A stretch of DNA of 64,000 nt from Branchiostoma floridae (lineage: Eukaryota; Chordata; Leptocardii; Amphioxiformes; Branchiostomatidae), in assembly GCF_000003815.2 (NCBI RefSeq), contig NC_049997.1, positions 3,051,735 through 3,115,734 on the forward strand, given 5' to 3'. Under the pieces are notes generated by a model. That model was given only the letters and a program-made list of their open reading frames with translations, made no database searches and was not told the origin of the DNA. Position 1 is the stretch's first letter, and each line of letters starts with the position of its first letter. Made by a program: the position numbers and the translations under genes. Below, piece by piece: positions 32,515-44,175 of this stretch.

Positions 32515-35500
32515 CTAATTATCTCTTGGAACGGCGCAAATTTGGTAGGGCTTTGGTGCAAGGACAACACCCAAGGAGCCATCCATTGATGGTGCAGGGG
32601 CGCCGTCTGGCAGTTTGAATGTGAAGTGCTGCAGCAAGGTTGTCAGAAAGGTGAAAAGTTCCATCTTGGCTAATTGCTCACCAAGGCACTGACGCCGCCC
32701 TAGGTAAGGAATAAATAAGCAAAAATGAAATATTTGCAAGTTGGGCGACAATCAAATGATCACTAGGTCTACGGACTAAACTTCAAGGAAATCAAACAGC
32801 AAATTTAAATTGAAAATGTATATCAAAAAAGGTTACGGCCGTGTGGCGCGCTGGAGAAGTTAAGCAACGCGACGGTCCGGACAGTTCTTGGATGGGAATC
32901 CCCCAACCAAGGACGGTCGGATCGCTGTAGCCGGCCCAAGCTTGGTCATTCCACGAAATTGTCTTCCGGGAGGGACGTAAAACGTGTGCTCGAGGAGGTG
33001 CCTCAACCACGTTAATCAGCCTCATTATCCATTGGGTACCTACTGGCTGGCAAAATACACCAGATGGTTATTAGATCTATTATAAAGATACCTTGGTTGC
33101 AGGGAAATTAACCAACAAGTTGTTTTGACAATAACTCACCTAGCGAGAACGGAATGAACCACTCAGGACGAACAAGAGTTCCATCTTCGTCCAGAAACCT
33201 GTCCGGGTTGAAGGTCTCGGGGTCAGGTGCCACTGTCGGATCCATCATGGCGGACCACAGGTTCGGGATGACGAAAGTGTTGGCCGGGATGTCGAAGTCG
33301 TGCAGCACCGTGGCAGCAGAGGTGGTATGAGGAACACTGAGCGGTACGATAGGTCGGATCCGCTGGATTTCTAGTATGGTGGCCTCGGTATAGGGCAGCT
33401 TTCCTCGCTGGGACAACGTTGGGGGACTGGAGCCAAACTCTCGGTCGATCTCGTCCTGCACTTTCCGCTGAACCTCCAGGTGGCGCGCCAGGTACAACAG
33501 TCCCCACTTCAAGGTCGTAGCCGTAGTTTCTGCTCCAGCGATGAACAGATCTCTGACCGTGCCGATCATCCCCATTTCTGTAATGGTACGGTCCACGTCA
33601 TCCGGGGTCTGCTGCTGTGTCTCCATCAAGTACACGTCGATAATGTCCCGGATGTCGGCTGGGTCGAAAGTCTCTTTGTGTTCTTTGATTTTTGCTTTGA
33701 TGAATTCAACGATCTCCATGCTCATCTTTGCTCGATTTTTGCTTCCCTCGTTGAAGAAGGGCAGCTTACGCACCAAGGGGATAAATCGAGAAATGCCGCC
33801 AGCACTTACCAACTCTGACATCAAACGCATGAGCCTCTGGAACTCTGCGTCGTTATATTCGAATCGCTCACCGAAGGACATGGAACATATAACGTTTGAA
33901 ACGCCGTTGGACAGAAGAAGAGAGATATCCGTTGCAGTTCCATCCTTCTCCGCAAGGATGTCGCACACGGCGCGAGCCTCCTCTGTGATTTTACCCTCCA
34001 GACTCCGTTTGCCCATACCGAACTGACGGAGAGCGGTCAAACCGAGTCGGCGTTTCACCTTCCAACTTTCCCCATACTGGGCCATGACAACTCCTGCGGA
34101 ATAGAGAAAAACGTCCACATGCAAAGTTGTACGCTGTACTTTAATCTAGACTGTATACTGCGCAATACTGAAGCCCGTTTACGCAACCAGTCGCGCATGC
34201 GTAGGTCAAAGTTGAAGTCCATGAAAAATTCACAGCACTTGCAAACTGACCGACGAATCGAAGGTCACTTGTACCTCAACATATGAATGTATAAAGTATG
34301 GCGGAGAAAAGAACCGTTTCCAGCCATCATGGGCCTTCACGTTTGACCTGCTCATGCGCAGTTTCATCCACGAACGTGCTCATTCTCATGAGTGGAGTAC
34401 AAAAATGCAGGAAACTTTCTATTCGGCCGACATTGACCATATCATTTGTTTGTTGTTGTTTTTTCTGGCTGTCAAGCATACATGTATAACGGTTATATGA
34501 AATATTTCTTTTTTGTTTTCTTCTCTTTTCCTATCGTACACACCTTGGTCCTTGTCAGAAAAACGGAATGGAGAAGGGCGGTCCGAAAACACTTCAGGTT
34601 GCTTGACGAGCGCGTCCTGAATAGCCTTGTGCCTGTAATAATGCAAAATATTAATATTGTATAGATATCTCCTTCTTCAAACACTTATGCAAAGATAGGA
34701 ATAAGGGTAGCCATTGGAATTGATGGTATCAGTCCAGTGTTCTATCTGATGATTGTGTCTGTCTATTTTGGTAAGTTTTCACCTAGCCTGGATGACAACT
34801 GAACTAACTGGATGACAGACTGTTTCCAGGCCCTACAAAGGTCAACTCTTCTGGTCTAGGGTGAATATGTTTCCGAAAAAGATTTACAACAGGCACCCTG
34901 AGTTAGCTATAGACCCCGTACGATGGAAATTATTGAGATCGGGCCAGTGGTCTGGTATCCAGGATAGTTTTCACTACATACCAGCCTCGTTCGTCAACCT
35001 CAGCGCCACAGCAACGTTTTTCATTGCCACTATTGTTAATGTTTGTACTGGATTTACTTGTATTAAACTAAATGATAGTAGCCGTACAAAGTTCAATGTT
35101 CACTACAGCGGTCGACAGGTTTCGTATTACCGCTGTGGATAGAAAATCCGTTTGGAGAGAGTAATCCATATGCTTGGTTTACTCCGCAGAGGCCTAAATA
35201 ATACCCCTATCGTTACAGATTGTTGTCGTTTCTGTGGTACAAATCTTCGTGTGAATGGGCAACTGGAAAATCTCAGAAGGATTTACGGTGCCGAAGCAAA
35301 AGTTTAATCAGGGCATAACAAGTAAATCTTATGGACGATATCCTCTTAAGACCCCGAATTTGAGAGAGGGCGAAAAAAATAGGTAAAAAGTACAAGATAC
35401 TGTATGTAGATTTTCCCACGGAGGGTGGTATCCAGGTTATTGTAATACGGGCCATTGTGTGTTATTACCTCCATGAAAAATTAAGGTATAGTTTTTGGTG

Positions 35501-36588
35501 TGTCTGTGTGTGTCTGTGTGTCTGTCTGTGTGTGTCCGCATATTTCTGGTCAGCATAACTTTAGAACCTCTGAATGGATTGTAATGATATTTGGTATGTG
35601 GGTAGGTGTTTGGAAGACAAAGGTCAAGGTCGATTTGGGGCCCTATGGTGTGTGACCTTGGTACTGCAGCAGAACTTTGATTTTTTGTATCTTTTGACCT
35701 GAACATGCTATGGTCCTGATTTCTTGGTGGCAGATAGCTTGCGACGTAGGGAAAAGGGTATATAGGCTTGGGCCCCCTATCGGCTTGCTCTGGAACTGCA
35801 GGGGCAAGTTTGTCAAAATCTTCCAAGGAGCATAATGGAACATAGGAACGATGAATTTCTATGATATTTAGCATCTAGGTATGTTTGGCAGAGATATACA
35901 TAATGAAGTGCAAATTATGCACATTTGGACTTGATTTGCATCTTTAATGAGGAAAATATATATTTCCAGTATTTTTCATTATAGGAATCAAATACACGTA
36001 ACATATGTAATTTGTGACAGGTGGAAGATTAGCAGATACCAATTATGCAAATAAGTCCCTAATTTGCATAATGAATGTGAATGTGTCCTAATTCATGTAG
36101 TAAGTGTAATTAATGATTGGATTGTCAACATTGTGACCTGTGTAAGTTATGCAAAGGTGTATATAACCAAGCATAAATTATGCAGATATGCAAGTCATTT
36201 ACATAATCAGAATATTTCATGGAGGTGTGAGGTCTCCGAACTCTTGTTCAATCAGTGTTTTGTCGTCCAAGACCATAGCATGTCATCGTACGTGTACGTT
36301 ACAAACCTACCCATTGAGCACGACAGTCAGCCTGTTGGCGATCCTCACACAGAATACATCCCCGTACTGCTGCCGCCAGGCCGCCAGGTTGGACAACAAG
36401 CGGCTCGGGCGGAAGCTGAGGAGGTTGCCGAGCAGGGGCAGGCCTCTCGGGCCCGGCGGAAGGTTCTTCTGCCGACCACCTGCGCCCAGGAGCCAGTAGG
36501 TCGTCAGGAAGGCCAGGACGAGAACCAGGGTGGACTGTAGGGTCAGGTTAGCGAGTAAACCGCTCGCAAAAGCCACGGCTGATTCCAT
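32515..36588 (-). CDS. CYP2-clan cytochrome P450, copy B (complete, 501 aa)
   Basis: Inverted near-duplicate of CYP2-A. Exons on minus: 36588-36311, 34632-34544, 34093-33140 and 32699-32515. Lengths are 278/89/954/185, identical to copy A, with all joins in phase. It keeps the membrane anchor, PPGPRGLPLLGN, I-helix AGAETT, K-helix EIQR, FNPDRF and the haem motif FSLGRRQCLG. Most exon-1 residues are identical to copy A (differences include VAFAS for VPFVS). Exon 2 differs more (SDRPSPFRFSDKD for SNRPPAVVDSAND). Helix F/G-region changes include PLVRKLPFFNEG for PYVRKLPFIKKG, in a region that often shapes the substrate pocket in CYP2 enzymes. Intron 1 is 1678 bp against 758 bp in copy A because of inserted repeats. 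Confidence 0.95.
32830..33060 (+). mobile_element. 5S-rRNA-derived SINE-like element in CYP2-B intron 3
   Basis: TTACGGCCGTGTGGCGCGCT, GAAGTTAAGCAACG, TTCTTGGATGGGAATCCCCC and CGCTGTAGCC follow the order of 5S rRNA (start, box A, box C, 3' end). They are followed by a tail with CTTCCGGGAGGGACGTAAAA, a common SINE core motif. It is too diverged to be a functional 5S gene. It lies antisense to CYP2-B and is absent from CYP2-A intron 3. Confidence 0.6.
34640..35300. other. CYP2-B intron 1, unrecognised 93-codon open frame
   Basis: 34861-35142 (plus) is open: MNMFPKKIYNRHPELAIDP..., then SFVNLSATATFFIATIVNVC. No start context, splice partner or known family is apparent. It lies in sequence that enlarges intron 1 relative to CYP2-A, so a repeat-derived origin is likely. 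Confidence 0.3.
35465..35870. repeat. Dispersed repeat (CCTCCATGAAAAAT family), copy 1, in CYP2-B intron 1
   Basis: Highly similar in the same orientation to 44850-45215. Shared stretches include CAGCATAACTTTAGAACCTC, TGGATTGTAATGATATTTGG, GTAGGTGTTTGGAAGAC and CAAAATCTTCCAAGGAGC. Non-coding, family unknown to me. Confidence 0.8.
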
Positions 36589-36915
36589 TATTACAGCGCA
36601 CTATCGCCAAATGTTACTCTACTCTAAACGTTGCTTGAGGTCATATTTACATACAGTTACAAGTAAAATGGCCTTTGGAAGATCACATGATACTACTAAG
36701 TATTTTACAGGGGGGGGGGGGGTGGCCTCCGTTGGACCATGGAAGAGTAGCTTGCTTCCGAAAACTTCCACAGGCACCATGTTCCCGTGAACATGTACTA
36801 ATCAGTTTTAGGATATCAGGCATGCACAAAGCAAAGAACATATCATGACGATCACCCGCTAACGACTCACAGGACGGACGAACGAGGTTATAGTTCAAAG
36901 TTCAGTGTCCGCACG

Positions 36916-38010
36916 GATGGTGGAGACGTTTGCGCTATTATTAGGGCTTGCAAGAACTTTCTAAAACGAAAATACGCGAATCACAACATTAAAATGCTGC
37001 ATAGAAGAAGAAAATAGAAAGTAACATATGATAAAGTATATTTCTTTTATTGATACGAGTGACATTATGACGCCATCAAGCTAGTGTTATTTTGTATTGT
37101 TATTAACCCGCTTTCTCACATGGTAGGATGCTATTTGTGTCTCATCTATTTACCTGTCCTGTACAAACATTGTATTTGCATGTCTTAAATTTCAAAATAA
37201 ATCTGACGTTTCATAAACTGTACATGTGTGTGTTGACAACTGTACCGCTAAATTATCACCAATGCAACATATGCAGTTATGTATTGTCATATTCACGAAC
37301 CCGTCAACATTTTTAGAGTCCTGACCGTTGTATACACTTTCTGGCCACTTTCAATCAAACATATGTTGTAGTGATCACGACAATTCGACGAACAACGACA
37401 GTGTGACGAACAACGCCATCTATTTTCTATTAAATAGAACGATCTCGGGCTTTTCTTTCACATCCAACTATAATGTTGAGAGGAAGTGAGGACACCGCTG
37501 CGGGGGTTTACACCTACAGTGCAGAGTCCCGTATGTTGTGTTGTGGAGGCTGTCAACCTCTACGTGCACGTGAGTCGGCCCACCTGTGAAGACAAAATAG
37601 GTCTCAAAACTCCAATATGTTCCTCAGTCTACTCCTCCTTGGCCGGTAAAGCAATAATGCCACGCTGACTTAATATTATTATTGACATCCTCTGGAGACC
37701 CCAATCTAATACGCGAGGGCTAAAACAACAAGAAAAATCCACCAAAACTGACTTAACATTCAGTCCATTCTTTCCCAGATTTAGTTTGTCGTATGTTGAC
37801 CTCTATTAAGACTGTAAGAGACAATCGTCGCCTTCTGAATTATGTTCATATTGCCATTCCTGTTTAATGTTATAAAGAGGGAACAAGGTACTCTCCAAGC
37901 AGAGGTTGGTGGGGAAAATCATGACCTTTTCCATATAATTATGATCAGCCTTCCCGCCAACTTGTCCTGACAATATGCCCCCTTACCTGGTACCCTGGTA
38001 AAAGAATACA
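36916..38010. other. Intergenic, right of the inverted duplication
   Basis: Inverted homology with the left arm appears to stop near 36915. No open frame, RNA gene or clear repeat is supported between here and the coiled-coil gene. Confidence 0.5.
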
Positions 38011-38018
38011 GCAATAAA

Positions 38019-39272
38019 TTAGATAAATGATGAGAAATCCTGTGACCTGCGGTACGTGCAGGCCTCATACTGCTCCCTGGTCATGTCCCTCTGCACGTCC
38101 AGCCAGCCCAGGTCCTGGTGGTGCTGGAACAGGCGCCGCTCAGAGAAACCTATCCTCGTGTCGTACTTCAGGATCAACTGGCGCAGGGAGCCGCAGCTGT
38201 AGTCTGGAACGATGTACTCAAAATATCTGGTGGAAATGGAGAGACAGAAATCACGTGATAACTACGACAGTCGAGAAAAAAGAACTGAGCCAAAGGGGGT
38301 TATTACGAAGAGTTAATTTCTGGTTTCCGCAGTCGACTGAGTAGCGCTAAATACTTTTTTTTAAACAACGGATAAAGGTTACATCGCAGATAAAGGCGAA
38401 CTAGTGTAAGATAAAATGCACCATAGAAGGCTCTCTGTGGATTTTTTTCGTCTTTTTGGACTCATAAAACACTTTGGCTGGCCATTTGGGGCCGGCAGTA
38501 CGGGGCCGGCAGTTGAAGCCACCCAGTAAAAAAAGAAACGGCCAGCAAAAGTGTATTATGAGCAACAAAAAGACGTGGAAAAGACCCCAGAGGACCTGCT
38601 ATGGAGGCTACCGTTACCTGGCACAGTCCTACAACTGCTTGTTGAGGATACCCCTCTCCTTCTCCAGGATCTGGAAATACTCCTTCTCGGCTTTAGCCTC
38701 AACAACGGAGAAAGGTTACCCCACGGATAAAGGTGAACTAGCGTAAGATAAAATTCTACTGTTACCTGGCACAGTCCTTGAACTGTTTGTTGAGGATGCC
38801 CCTCTCCTTCTCCAGGATCTGTAGATACTCCTTCTCCGACTTTAGCCTCAACAACGGATAAAGGTTACCCCACGGATAAAGGTGAACTAGCGTAAGATGA
38901 AATGCAGCTGTTACCTGGCACAGTCCTTGAACTGTTTGTTGAGAATGCCCCTCTCCTTCTCCAGGATCTGTAGATACTCCTTCTCCGACTTTAGCCTCAA
39001 CAACGGATAAAGGTTACCCCACGGATAAAGGTGAACTAGCGTAAGATGAAATGCAGCTGTTACCTGGCACAGTCCTTGAACTGCTTGTTGAGGATGCCCC
39101 TCTCCTTCTCCAGGATCTGGAGATACTCCTTCTCGGCTTTAGCCTCGGCACGCAGGTTCCGTGTGACGCGGTCATAGGCCACGAGGCGTGCCCGGATACT
39201 GGGGCACCTGCGGTCCGTACTCCTCACACTGCGGCGCTGCGGACCGAGGCTAACGTCCTGGCCATCCTTTAC
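38019..39272 (-). CDS. Unrecognised coiled-coil protein gene, 3' part (two exons)
   Basis: Exon 39272-39064 (acceptor TTTCAG, 69 codons plus 2 nt) encodes a basic, Arg-rich stretch and then a charged helix, RAEAKAEKEYLQILEKERGI, ending KDCA. It is followed by exon 38226-38019 (acceptor CACCAG), which completes the split Arg codon and reads YFEYIVPDYSCGSLRQLILK..., RRLFQHHQDLGWLDVQ, MTREQYEACTYRR and a stop at 38019-38021. The 3' exon could instead splice at about 38050. Three further copies of the helix-coding exon end lie in the intron, and a truncated exon copy lies upstream. The 5' part of the gene is not located. Short helical segments suggest a structural or cytoskeletal protein, but I do not recognise the family. 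Confidence 0.55.
38421..38610. mobile_element. Foldback MITE (GGCTCATAATACACTTTTGC family), copy 1
   Basis: GGCTCTCTGTGG...CTCATAAAACACTTTGGCTGGCC is mirrored by GGCCAGCAAAAGTGTATTAT, GAGCAACAAAAAGACG and CTGCTATGGAGGCTA. It lies in the intron of the coiled-coil gene. Confidence 0.75.
38616..39212 (-). repeat. 149-bp tandem repeat of an exon end plus donor site (4 copies)
   Basis: ACCTGGCACAGTCCT (reverse complement of the exon end and GT donor) recurs at 38616, 38764, 38913 and 39062, with periods of 148, 149 and 149 bp. The last copy belongs to the full exon at 39064-39272. The inner copies keep about 27 helix codons (KSEKEYLQILEKERG...) and the donor, but replace the upstream exon part with TTATCCGTGGGGTAACC-type sequence. 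Confidence 0.85.
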
Positions 39273-39309
39273 CTGAAATTAAACCAGTAAGGCTTCATGA
39301 TGAATATTT

Positions 39310-39442
39310 AGGCAACTTATAGCCTCGACACGTAGGTTCCGTGTAGGCCACGAGGCGTGCCCGGATACTGGGGCACCTGCGGTCCGTGCTCCTCACACTG
39401 CGGTGCTGCGGACCGAGACTAGCGTCCAGGTCATCCTTTGCC
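39310..39442 (-). pseudogene. Truncated duplicate of the coiled-coil exon
   Basis: Minus strand, after TTTCAG: AKDDLDASLGPQHRSVRSTD and RRCPSIRARLVAY match the start of exon 39272-39064. A 10-bp deletion then shifts the frame and the helix and donor are lost. Confidence 0.7.
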
Positions 39443-39479
39443 TGAAATTAGTTGAGCAGGGCTTTATCGTGGCGTCATG

Positions 39480-39640
39480 TGCTGCGTAACTGGTATAGGC
39501 TATAGTGTTGGACCCGGTCGGAACCCAGAGGTCCCGAGTTCGATACCCGCCGTGCCCCCTATCAAGTTGTGCCTTTGGGAAAAGCACTTTACACGACATG
39601 TCTTTTCCTGTCTAGGCATACATATAGGATAGGGTTTCAT
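39480..39640 (+). mobile_element. tRNA-derived SINE relic
   Basis: A B-box-like GAGTTCGATACCCGCCGTGC is followed by TTGTGCCTTTGGGAAAAGCA and CTTTACACGAC, a tail typical of invertebrate tRNA-derived SINEs. The A box is weak (ACTGGTATAGGC). Confidence 0.55.
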
Positions 39641-39659
39641 AGAAACAACAGCACTAACG

Positions 39660-41290
39660 TTAGTTATTAACATATGTGCAAAGTTGGCAAGTGTATCCTA
39701 AACAATCTAATCAATGTTTAGATTATTGACCTTTGACACGTCCAATATGGCCGCCATGATTCCTCTGTGGTTTCCTCTGGAAAACTCCAGACAAACTTGT
39801 CTGAGCTGAATCACTGTTAGTTGACCTTCTAACATGGTCGTCTGTCAGGAGTTATGATCAACACATCCATACAACACATTCACAATCCCGAAAAAATCGG
39901 AACCTTGAAGGGATAGAAATGTGTGAACAATCGGAGGCCAGACTGAAAACTGACAAATTGATCGTATCAGCAACACTTAAATTACGGTAGCAAACGGCCA
40001 AACATACAGAACGCTATGTACTGTCAAACTGCCAACAAATTGCTCTCCATGGCCAGAATAAATTAGCGCGTTCACCTGTCCTTTTTTGCGCAGGTAGGCG
40101 TGGTTAATAGTTACGTCTTACTATATAATCTATTGTCGACACCATGAAGTGACACGAAGCTTTCAAAATGACCTTTCACAGCAAATGAGAAGCGTCACCC
40201 AGTAAGTATGTTAGAAGATCTGACACTTACCTTGTCCGGAATATTACGACTCTCTACCAAGTAAAGGACGCAGCAGACGACACAGAATTTTACCAACATT
40301 ATTACAAGAAAAATGTCTCCCAGTCTATCCCACAAATGTCTGCATACAAACTGCAGAGGAAACGGAGATGCCCCGCCGGGAGTTTGCAGTTCCCTTGTCG
40401 TTGATAACCGCAAATATTTGAACTCGAGTCTTGAGCCAGATGTTTCCAATGGGAGAGGTCCTGGCGCTGTCAACCTTGTAGATTCTAAACAGCGGGTTGC
40501 GTAGGTGTCGCCATGGCAACGGGTGTTTCTTTACTTCCCATAAGCCCCCCATCTATGTTATTGTGAAAATGTGATATGTCGAGGGTGCGTATGTCTGTTG
40601 TATAAAAGGTAGATATTGAGACAGACATCGAAGATCACATATCGTATGAGTCAATACAATATTTGGAAAAGATTTTGTAAAAGACAAGGTTCCAAAAGCC
40701 TTTTATACACCCATCACGAATGCTGGAGTCATATTTACCGTTTCACTTATAATCATAGTGATTTGATTTGATTGTGTTATCTGAAATCAATTTAAACGGA
40801 CCTGGTCTCAGATGGCTAAAAAACCCCGGCAGATTCCGAAGAAGGCCAGCTCGACAGCGTCCTCTTGCGATTTAATGTGGAAACACAGGGGCACGTCCGT
40901 AGTGAAAGCATGCGCGATGATGTCCATCCACGATAACTCAGGTCCCCCAATCAAGACTTTCAAAACAAATCCCGCCAACAGCTCTGTATTATACTAATCT
41001 ATCGCATTTCTTTTGTTAGAGTAATGATGTATGTCATGTCCTGATTGGTAATTGCTTTTGCTGAACTAAGTAGATTATTAAAAGGGCCATTGATATATTT
41101 CGTTCCGCCGTATCACCCAAGGGTTTAATATCTATGCTGTGCCATTAGCCTCTACCAGGGTACCTCCTGGTAAAATAGTGTTAATGTGGGACTTGGGATA
41201 AGTTAGGAACTAAAAGTCTAGTAGGAGTTTGGAGTGAACTGACCGGCCTGAGCCGGATAGACTGCAAAAGACTGGCTGAAAACCCATAGC
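39660..41290. other. Intergenic, no supported gene
   Basis: Open frames of about 60-92 codons occur at 40195-40552 (minus) and 40812-40997 (plus), without recognisable domains. The former could hold a 5' exon of the coiled-coil gene, but I cannot show a splice link. Confidence 0.35.
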
Positions 41291-41294
41291 AACT

Positions 41295-41506
41295 TACTGT
41301 AAATGCATTTAAGTTCGTGGGGATTTAATTTCGCGGTAGCGGGAAAAATGACTTTTCGCGGTGGATTTAATTTCGCGGTAACACCATCTACTGCAGTCTA
41401 ATACCTTAATAGAAAAATGTTCGCGGTGGATTTAATTTCGCGGTAAAGTGGTTGCCGTGAAAACCGCCAACATTAATCCACCGCGAACATTTCTGCATTT
41501 ACAGTA
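41295..41506. mobile_element. MITE, TACTGTAAATGCA family, copy 2
   Basis: The ends TACTGTAAATGCA and TGCATTTACAGTA are nearly perfect inverted repeats. Internal GGATTTAATTTCGCGGTA occurs three times. Same family as 10797-11003. Confidence 0.8.
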
Positions 41507-41831
41507 TTTGCCCCTATTTGGCCAAATACTTTTTTTATCAAGCTGATACGTCTGCTTGGAGACTACTGTGTCATCAGTACAGGATGTCTCTACTTACTGC
41601 TAACAAGACGAGGCGTCACCGTAATCAACACTGATCGTAATCTGACCTCGGGAGTCGGAACTGCCTTCTGAAACCCGTGCAGGCCCTAATAAGGACTTAA
41701 TCCTAATGGATTGGATTAAGGAGAGCTTAAAAGGAAAAACATCTTGAAAGCTCGTCAAGATGTACCGAATTAGGTCTGAATGAAAACTACAGACTACGAC
41801 ATCCTCCCTTCAATCAGTCAAATGTTGCTGT

Positions 41832-41833
41832 GC

Positions 41834-41866
<33 letters not shown>

Positions 41867-42146
41867 GTGTGTGTGTGCGTGTTTATTTTGGGGGGGGGGG
41901 CTCCTAAGACGTGTATTCTTACATTAGAAGAAGTCGGATTCACTCACTAGACTATGATAGTTTTCGTGTTAGCTTTACAAGTTTACATGTACCCAACGTA
42001 CGCACACACGCACACACACTCACACGCACACACACACTCACACGCACACACACACACACATACACGCACGCACACGCACACACACACTCACACGCACACA
42101 CACACACACATACACGCACGCACACACACGCACACGCACGCACATA
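41832..42146. repeat. Microsatellites: (GTT)n, (GT)n and a long (CA)n tract
   Basis: About ten GTT units at 41834-41865, then GT repeats, a G10 run at about 41891, and an interrupted CACACACG/CACTCACACG tract at 42000-42146. Open frames here are artefacts of simple sequence. Confidence 0.95.
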
Positions 42147-43026
42147 AGGACAGGGAAATTGTACAATAAAGGTCTTCAGTCATTCATTCTTAAAAACCTG
42201 AAAGGTTCAAAGCTTTGAAGTTAGTTATCCTTCTTTACATTTGTATATACAGAAATAAAAGTTTGCATAAGAAGTTGTGATTATATAAATGTACAGGTCT
42301 AGCTGTATGACTACCAAAAAATCTTTTTTCTGCAAAAGCTACAATACATGTAATAGGTCATAGCCTTACATTTAAGTCTTTTCTGGCAATGAAGACAATG
42401 CAGAAACTTAGTGGTGGCCATGGGATAGTCTTTGTGATGTTTTGCTTTAGTTTCGCTGTTTTCCTGACTAATAAGCTCTGCTTCAGCTGCTGAATCTAAA
42501 TTTGTCTGCGTCCTTTTGAAGACTTACTCACGGCACTTTCTCGTGGGTACCATGAGAAAGATTACAGTCCATGGGAAAACTCTCTCGTCTTCTGGGACTA
42601 ATGTTTTCTTATTTGGCAAACTTCTGTGTCAGTTAAACCATCGGGCTCACGGTGGTTCCAGGGCGAAGAGGCGCCCGGCGGCTTTCATGTCAACTCACCG
42701 TGAAAGTTTCTCACCCTCCCGTAAGGGGGAGTGAAGACCGTTGGTAATGAGAACACGATGCCTGACTCACAGAACGTACCGTGCCTTCCTTTATACATGT
42801 GTGGGTTCTTGATGAAGTTATGAGAAAGTTACGGCCGCTAGAATCCCACGGCACAGGGAGTTGAAGAAACTACATGCGTAGATGTTTTTATTCCAAAGGA
42901 TCGCGCTTGCTACTCAAAACGCTGGTACCCTAGGTTCTTATTTTTTCACCGTCTCTAGACTCTACCATGCGCAAGTCTTTACTGGACTAACGTGTCGCTG
43001 GAAATATTTTATTAAGACAAACTGGC

Positions 43027-43240
43027 TAGCCTCCATAAAGCAGGCTCTCTGTGGACTTTTCTCGTCTTTTTTGGCTCATAAAATGCACTTTTGCTGGCCA
43101 TTTCTTTTTGTACTGGGTTTCTTAACTATTTGACCAGATGGTCAAGTGGCCCAGTACAAAAAGAACTAGCCCAGCAAAAGTGTATTATGTGTCAAAAAAG
43201 GCGGGTAAGAAGAATCTGAGAGAGCCTGCTATAGAGGCTA
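43027..43240. mobile_element. Foldback MITE, copy 2
   Basis: The long inverted halves run from TAGCCTCCATAAAGCAGGCT to AGCCTGCTATAGAGGCTA. Internal GCTCATAAAATGCACTTTTGCTGG... is mirrored by CAGCAAAAGTGTATTATG. The loop is near GACCAGATGGTCAAG. Confidence 0.8.
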
Positions 43241-43497
43241 ATACCTGACACACAGAACGTACCGTGCCTTCCTTTTACATGTGTGGGTTCTTGATGAAGT
43301 TATGAGAAAGTTACGACCGCTAGAATCCCACGACACAGGGAGTTGAAGAAACTACATGACTTGTGTGGATGTTTTTATCCCAAAGGATCGTGCTTTCTTC
43401 TCAAAACGCTGGCACCCTATTGGTTCTTATTTTTTTCGCCATCTCTAGCCTCTATCAGGCTCAAAGAAAGTGTCGCTGGAAAGATTGTACAAACTGG

Positions 43498-43709
43498 CTA
43501 GCCTTCACATAGTAGGATCTCTTGGGACTTTTCTCGTCTTTTTTGGCTCATAAAATACACTTTTGCTGACCATTTCTTTTTGTACTGGGTCGCTTGACCA
43601 TTGGCCCAGATGGTCAAGTGACCCAGTAAACAAGAAATGACTAGCAAAAGTGTACTATGAGCCAAAAAAAGACGGAAAAAATTCCCCAGACAGCCTGTTG
43701 TGGAGGTTA
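43498..43709. mobile_element. Foldback MITE, copy 3
   Basis: Same structure as copy 2: GGCTCATAAAATACACTTTTGC is mirrored by GCAAAAGTGTACTATGAGCC. Present in the second unit of the 470-bp array. Confidence 0.8.
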
Positions 43710-43951
43710 ATGCCTGACACACAGAACGTACCGTGCCTTCCTTACATGTGCTGGTTCTTGGTGAAGTTATGAGAAAGTTACGACCGCTAGAATCCCACGA
43801 CACAGGGAGTTGAGGAAACAAAAAACACTATGTTTTTATTTATTCCCTTGGAGGATCGCGCTTGCTACCCAAATATATACCGCAGTGTTTTATACAACGA
43901 CGTTACAGGATCATTATTTATAGCGACTGCTGTATATAACATTATAGATTC

Positions 43952-44175
43952 TTGAAATAGTTAAACTGTAATTTCCAACACCAAAAATTGGACTCACCCA
44001 AATTGTCGACTGTACAGCATCANNNNNNNNNNNNNNNNNNNNNNNNNNNNNNNNNNNNNNNNNNNNNNNNNNNNNNNNNNNNNNNNNNNNNNNNNNNNNN
44101 NNNNNNNNNNNNNNNNNNNNNNGGGTGAGTCCAATTTTTGGTGTTGGAAATTACAGTTTAACTATTTCAAGAATG
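43952..44175. other. Assembly gap (100 N, 44023-44122) flanked by a 57-bp inverted repeat
   Basis: TTCTTGAAATAGTTAAACTG through TTGGACTCACCC on the left (about 43952-44009) is repeated as an almost perfect reverse complement immediately right of the gap (44123-44178). The palindrome suggests a hairpin that disrupted sequencing or assembly. Confidence 0.9.

Larger units (their letters stand above)
42755..43870. repeat. Tandem array of a 470-484 bp unit, about 2.3 copies, each carrying a MITE
   Basis: CCTGAC.CACAGAACGTACCG recurs at 42761, 43245 and 43713. Each unit continues with TTCTTGATGAAGTTATGAGA, GGGAGTTGA.GAAAC and, in the first two units, a foldback MITE. The third unit stops near 43870. 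Confidence 0.85.

Noticed and set aside
33223..34026. Long antisense frames over CYP2-B exon 3 (112-161 codons)
   Set aside because: Antisense shadows of a conserved exon, mirrored by similar shadows over CYP2-A; no independent motif.
38019..39272. Assigning the coiled-coil gene to a named family
   Set aside because: No diagnostic domain beyond charged helices, so naming it would be a guess.
41911..42169. Thr/His- and Cys/Val-rich open frames
   Set aside because: Pure translation of the (CA)n microsatellite. The same applies to 62752-63145.
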